Positions 31,827 to 33,538 of a stretch of DNA of 33,538 nucleotides are shown piece by piece (the stretch's first letter is position 1; the number at the start of each line of letters is the position of its first letter). This DNA comes from Paracoccaceae bacterium (GTDB taxonomy: Bacteria > Pseudomonadota > Alphaproteobacteria > Rhodobacterales > Rhodobacteraceae). The notes under the pieces were generated by a model. That model did no database searches and was not told the DNA's origin. It saw only the letters and a list, made by a program, of their open reading frames with translations. The DNA is taken from assembly GCA_021741465.1 (NCBI GenBank), contig JAIOXV010000015.1:1-33538 (forward strand), written 5' to 3'. The position numbers and the translations under genes were made by a program.

Positions 31827-31879
31827 ATTGACAATCGGGGTGAAGCGCAGGGTTGCATTCCACTGACTGAATTGTCAAT
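31827..31879. promoter_or_regulatory. Two TetR-type operator-like palindromes
   Basis: ATTGACAAT (31827-31835) and ATTGTCAAT (31871-31879), each a perfect odd palindrome, 44 bp apart, between divergent Rieske and TetR genes. Confidence 0.65.
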
Positions 31880-31947
31880 CAGAGATTCCGCTTTGCCAAT
31901 TTTGCGATCCGCGCTAAAATAAAAGGCCAAGAAACCTGAGATGCGCC

Positions 31948-32589
31948 GTGCCCCAAATCGCCTCCGCTAACCCCCCTCCTCCGCGCACCCAAAGCCGCGA
32001 TGCGCGCCGGTTGCAGATCATCGAGGCGACGATCGCCACGCTGGCCGAAAAGGGGTTTTCGCGCATGACCTTGACTGCGGTTGCACAGCGCGCGGGGCTA
32101 AGCCATGGCTTGGTGCTGTTTCATTTCGGCACCAAGGACAACCTTCTGGCCGAAACGTTGGACTATCTTTCAGAAGAATATCGCGCCAATTGGCAAGCAG
32201 CCCTGCAGCTGGCCGACAACCGCCCTGAAACCCGCATCGCTGCGCTTGTGCGTGCCGATTTTTCGCCTGATCTTTGCACGCCAGAGCGTCAGGCCGCATG
32301 GCTGGCCTTTTGGTCCGAGGCACAAAGCCTGCCGTTGTATCAGGCGCGCTGTGCGGCGAATGATGCCGAATACAGCCGCATGCTGGAAGGGCTTTGCGCC
32401 CAGATGAACGCCCTTCACGGCTATGACCTGCCGCCCGTGCGCGCGGCGCGGCTGGTACGGATCATGATCGACGGGGTCTGGCTGGACCAGATGACATTGC
32501 AAGCGCCTTATGATCTGGATGAGGCGCTAAACACCGTTTTGACAGGGCTTGGCGCGCTTTATCCCCGGCATTTCGGGCCGAATGCCTGA
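31948..32589 (+). CDS. TetR-family regulator, BetI-like
   Basis: 213 aa; RRLQIIEATIATLAEKGFSRMTLTAVAQRAGLSHGLVLFHFGTKDNLLAETL HTH; C-terminal AWLAFWSEAQ...VRIMIDGVWLDQMT typical of BetI-like proteins. Confidence 0.88.
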   Translation: MPQIASANPPPPRTQSRDARRLQIIEATIATLAEKGFSRMTLTAVAQRAGLSHGLVLFHFGTKDNLLAETLDYLSEEYRANWQAALQLADNRPETRIAALVRADFSPDLCTPERQAAWLAFWSEAQSLPLYQARCAANDAEYSRMLEGLCAQMNALHGYDLPPVRAARLVRIMIDGVWLDQMTLQAPYDLDEALNTVLTGLGALYPRHFGPNA

Positions 32590-32593
32590 GGGG

Positions 32594-32965
32594 CTAGATC
32601 AAGCCGCGCCAGCGCAGAAGTGCGATCACCAAAAGCACGACCAGAAGAATGGAAACCGCGATCGAGGAGGCAACGGCAAGGGTGCCATCCAGCCAACCGG
32701 TTCGCGACTTCAGCGCGCCAAGGTGGCGTAGGCAAGTGTCGTAATCGCGCGCCAGCGTGGCGTGGTCCATCTGTAGCAAAAGCTTTGGGTTTTGCGCCAT
32801 GGCCGCAGCCTTGGCCAGATCAACCGCCGCTGTGCGCACCTTGCGCGGCAGGAGACGACCGCGCGCCTTCAGCTTGGCCTCAAGCCCTGCGCCGCGCGCA
32901 CCCAGCCGGTCTTCCATCAACTGGGCGACGCGGTCTGCCATTTGCTGGATTGAAATCGCGCTCAT
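32594..32965 (-). CDS. Hypothetical protein with C-terminal transmembrane helix
   Basis: 123 aa from MSAISIQQMADRVAQLMEDRLG; C-terminal AVASSIAVSILLVVLLVIALLRWRGLI. Confidence 0.65.
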   Translation of the reverse strand: MSAISIQQMADRVAQLMEDRLGARGAGLEAKLKARGRLLPRKVRTAAVDLAKAAAMAQNPKLLLQMDHATLARDYDTCLRHLGALKSRTGWLDGTLAVASSIAVSILLVVLLVIALLRWRGLI

Positions 32966-33059
32966 CCCGAAACTCCCATCTTGCGGCATGTTTAGGGCCG
33001 CAATCTGCGTTTCGCAACGGCTCTGGCCCTTTGGCCTGCGGGGCGGTAAAACCCGTGCC

Positions 33060-33538
33060 ATGCTTGCCACGATCCATCATCCTGCCGCTACGCCCGGCCC
33101 GTTCCCGCCTTTGGTCATTGCCCATGGCCTTTATGGTTCTGGCCGCAATTGGGGGGTGATCGCCCGGCGCTTGGCAGATCAGCGCGATGTCATTGCAGTG
33201 GACATGCGCAACCACGGGGCAAGCCCATGGCTGGATAGCCATTCCTACCCCGACTTGGCCCATGATCTTGCCGAGGTGATTGCCAGTATCGGGGCGCCTG
33301 TCGACCTGTTGGGCCATTCGATGGGGGGCAAGGCCGCGATGCAACTGGCGCTGGAACGCGGCAGCCTGGTGCGGCGGCTGGTGGTGGCCGATATTGCGCC
33401 GGTGGCCTATGACCATGACCAGACCCGCCATATCGACGCCATGCGCGCGCTTGACCTGACCGGGCTGCACAGCCGGGCCGAGGCGGATCTGCGGCTTGGC
33501 GCTTTTGTCGAAGATGCGGGTCTTAGGGCGTTTTTCCT
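33060..33538 (+). CDS. Alpha/beta-fold hydrolase (YbfF-like), 3' truncated by window
   Basis: Open frame from ATG 33060 to window end, absent from the ORF track because it has no stop; PPLVIAHGLYGSGRNWGVIARRLADQRDVIAVDMRNHGASPW...VDLLGHSMGGKAAMQLAL nucleophile elbow. Confidence 0.88.
   Translation, partial: MLATIHHPAATPGPFPPLVIAHGLYGSGRNWGVIARRLADQRDVIAVDMRNHGASPWLDSHSYPDLAHDLAEVIASIGAPVDLLGHSMGGKAAMQLALERGSLVRRLVVADIAPVAYDHDQTRHIDAMRALDLTGLHSRAEADLRLGAFVEDAGLRAFF

Overview
This is a high-GC alphaproteobacterial window, Rhodobacterales-like by gene content and codon bias (inference). From left to right it holds: (1) the 3' end of an F1Fo-ATPase operon, alpha C-terminus followed directly by gamma, an order typical of the alternative N-ATPase; (2) small stress-type ORFs and a complete arginine deiminase pathway (YfcC/ArcD-like transporter, arcA, argF/arcB, arcC); (3) a Crp/Fnr-family regulator with a perfect FNR-type palindrome in its promoter, among several small orphan proteins; (4) a decayed, internally deleted IS3-family element abutting a truncated outer-membrane beta-barrel gene; (5) a serine-cycle block: glycerate kinase and malyl-CoA lyase on minus, an atypical LuxR-type response regulator, then a divergent class V aminotransferase, mtkA, mtkB, hydroxyacid dehydrogenase, ppc and glyA on plus; (6) a strong bidirectional terminator; (7) an eight-gene, mostly translationally coupled minus-strand operon encoding two GbcA-like Rieske oxygenases, a polyamine-type ABC transporter, a DMSP-lyase-like cupin with apparently lost metal ligands and a YtcJ-type amidohydrolase, divergent from a BetI-like TetR regulator with two ATTGWCAAT palindromes between them; (8) a small membrane protein and the start of an alpha/beta hydrolase. 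The best candidate for an undescribed system is the Rieske/cupin/ABC/amidohydrolase operon, plausibly feeding methyl-derived C1 units or glycine into the adjacent serine-cycle module. All family calls come from reading motifs by eye; no searches were run.
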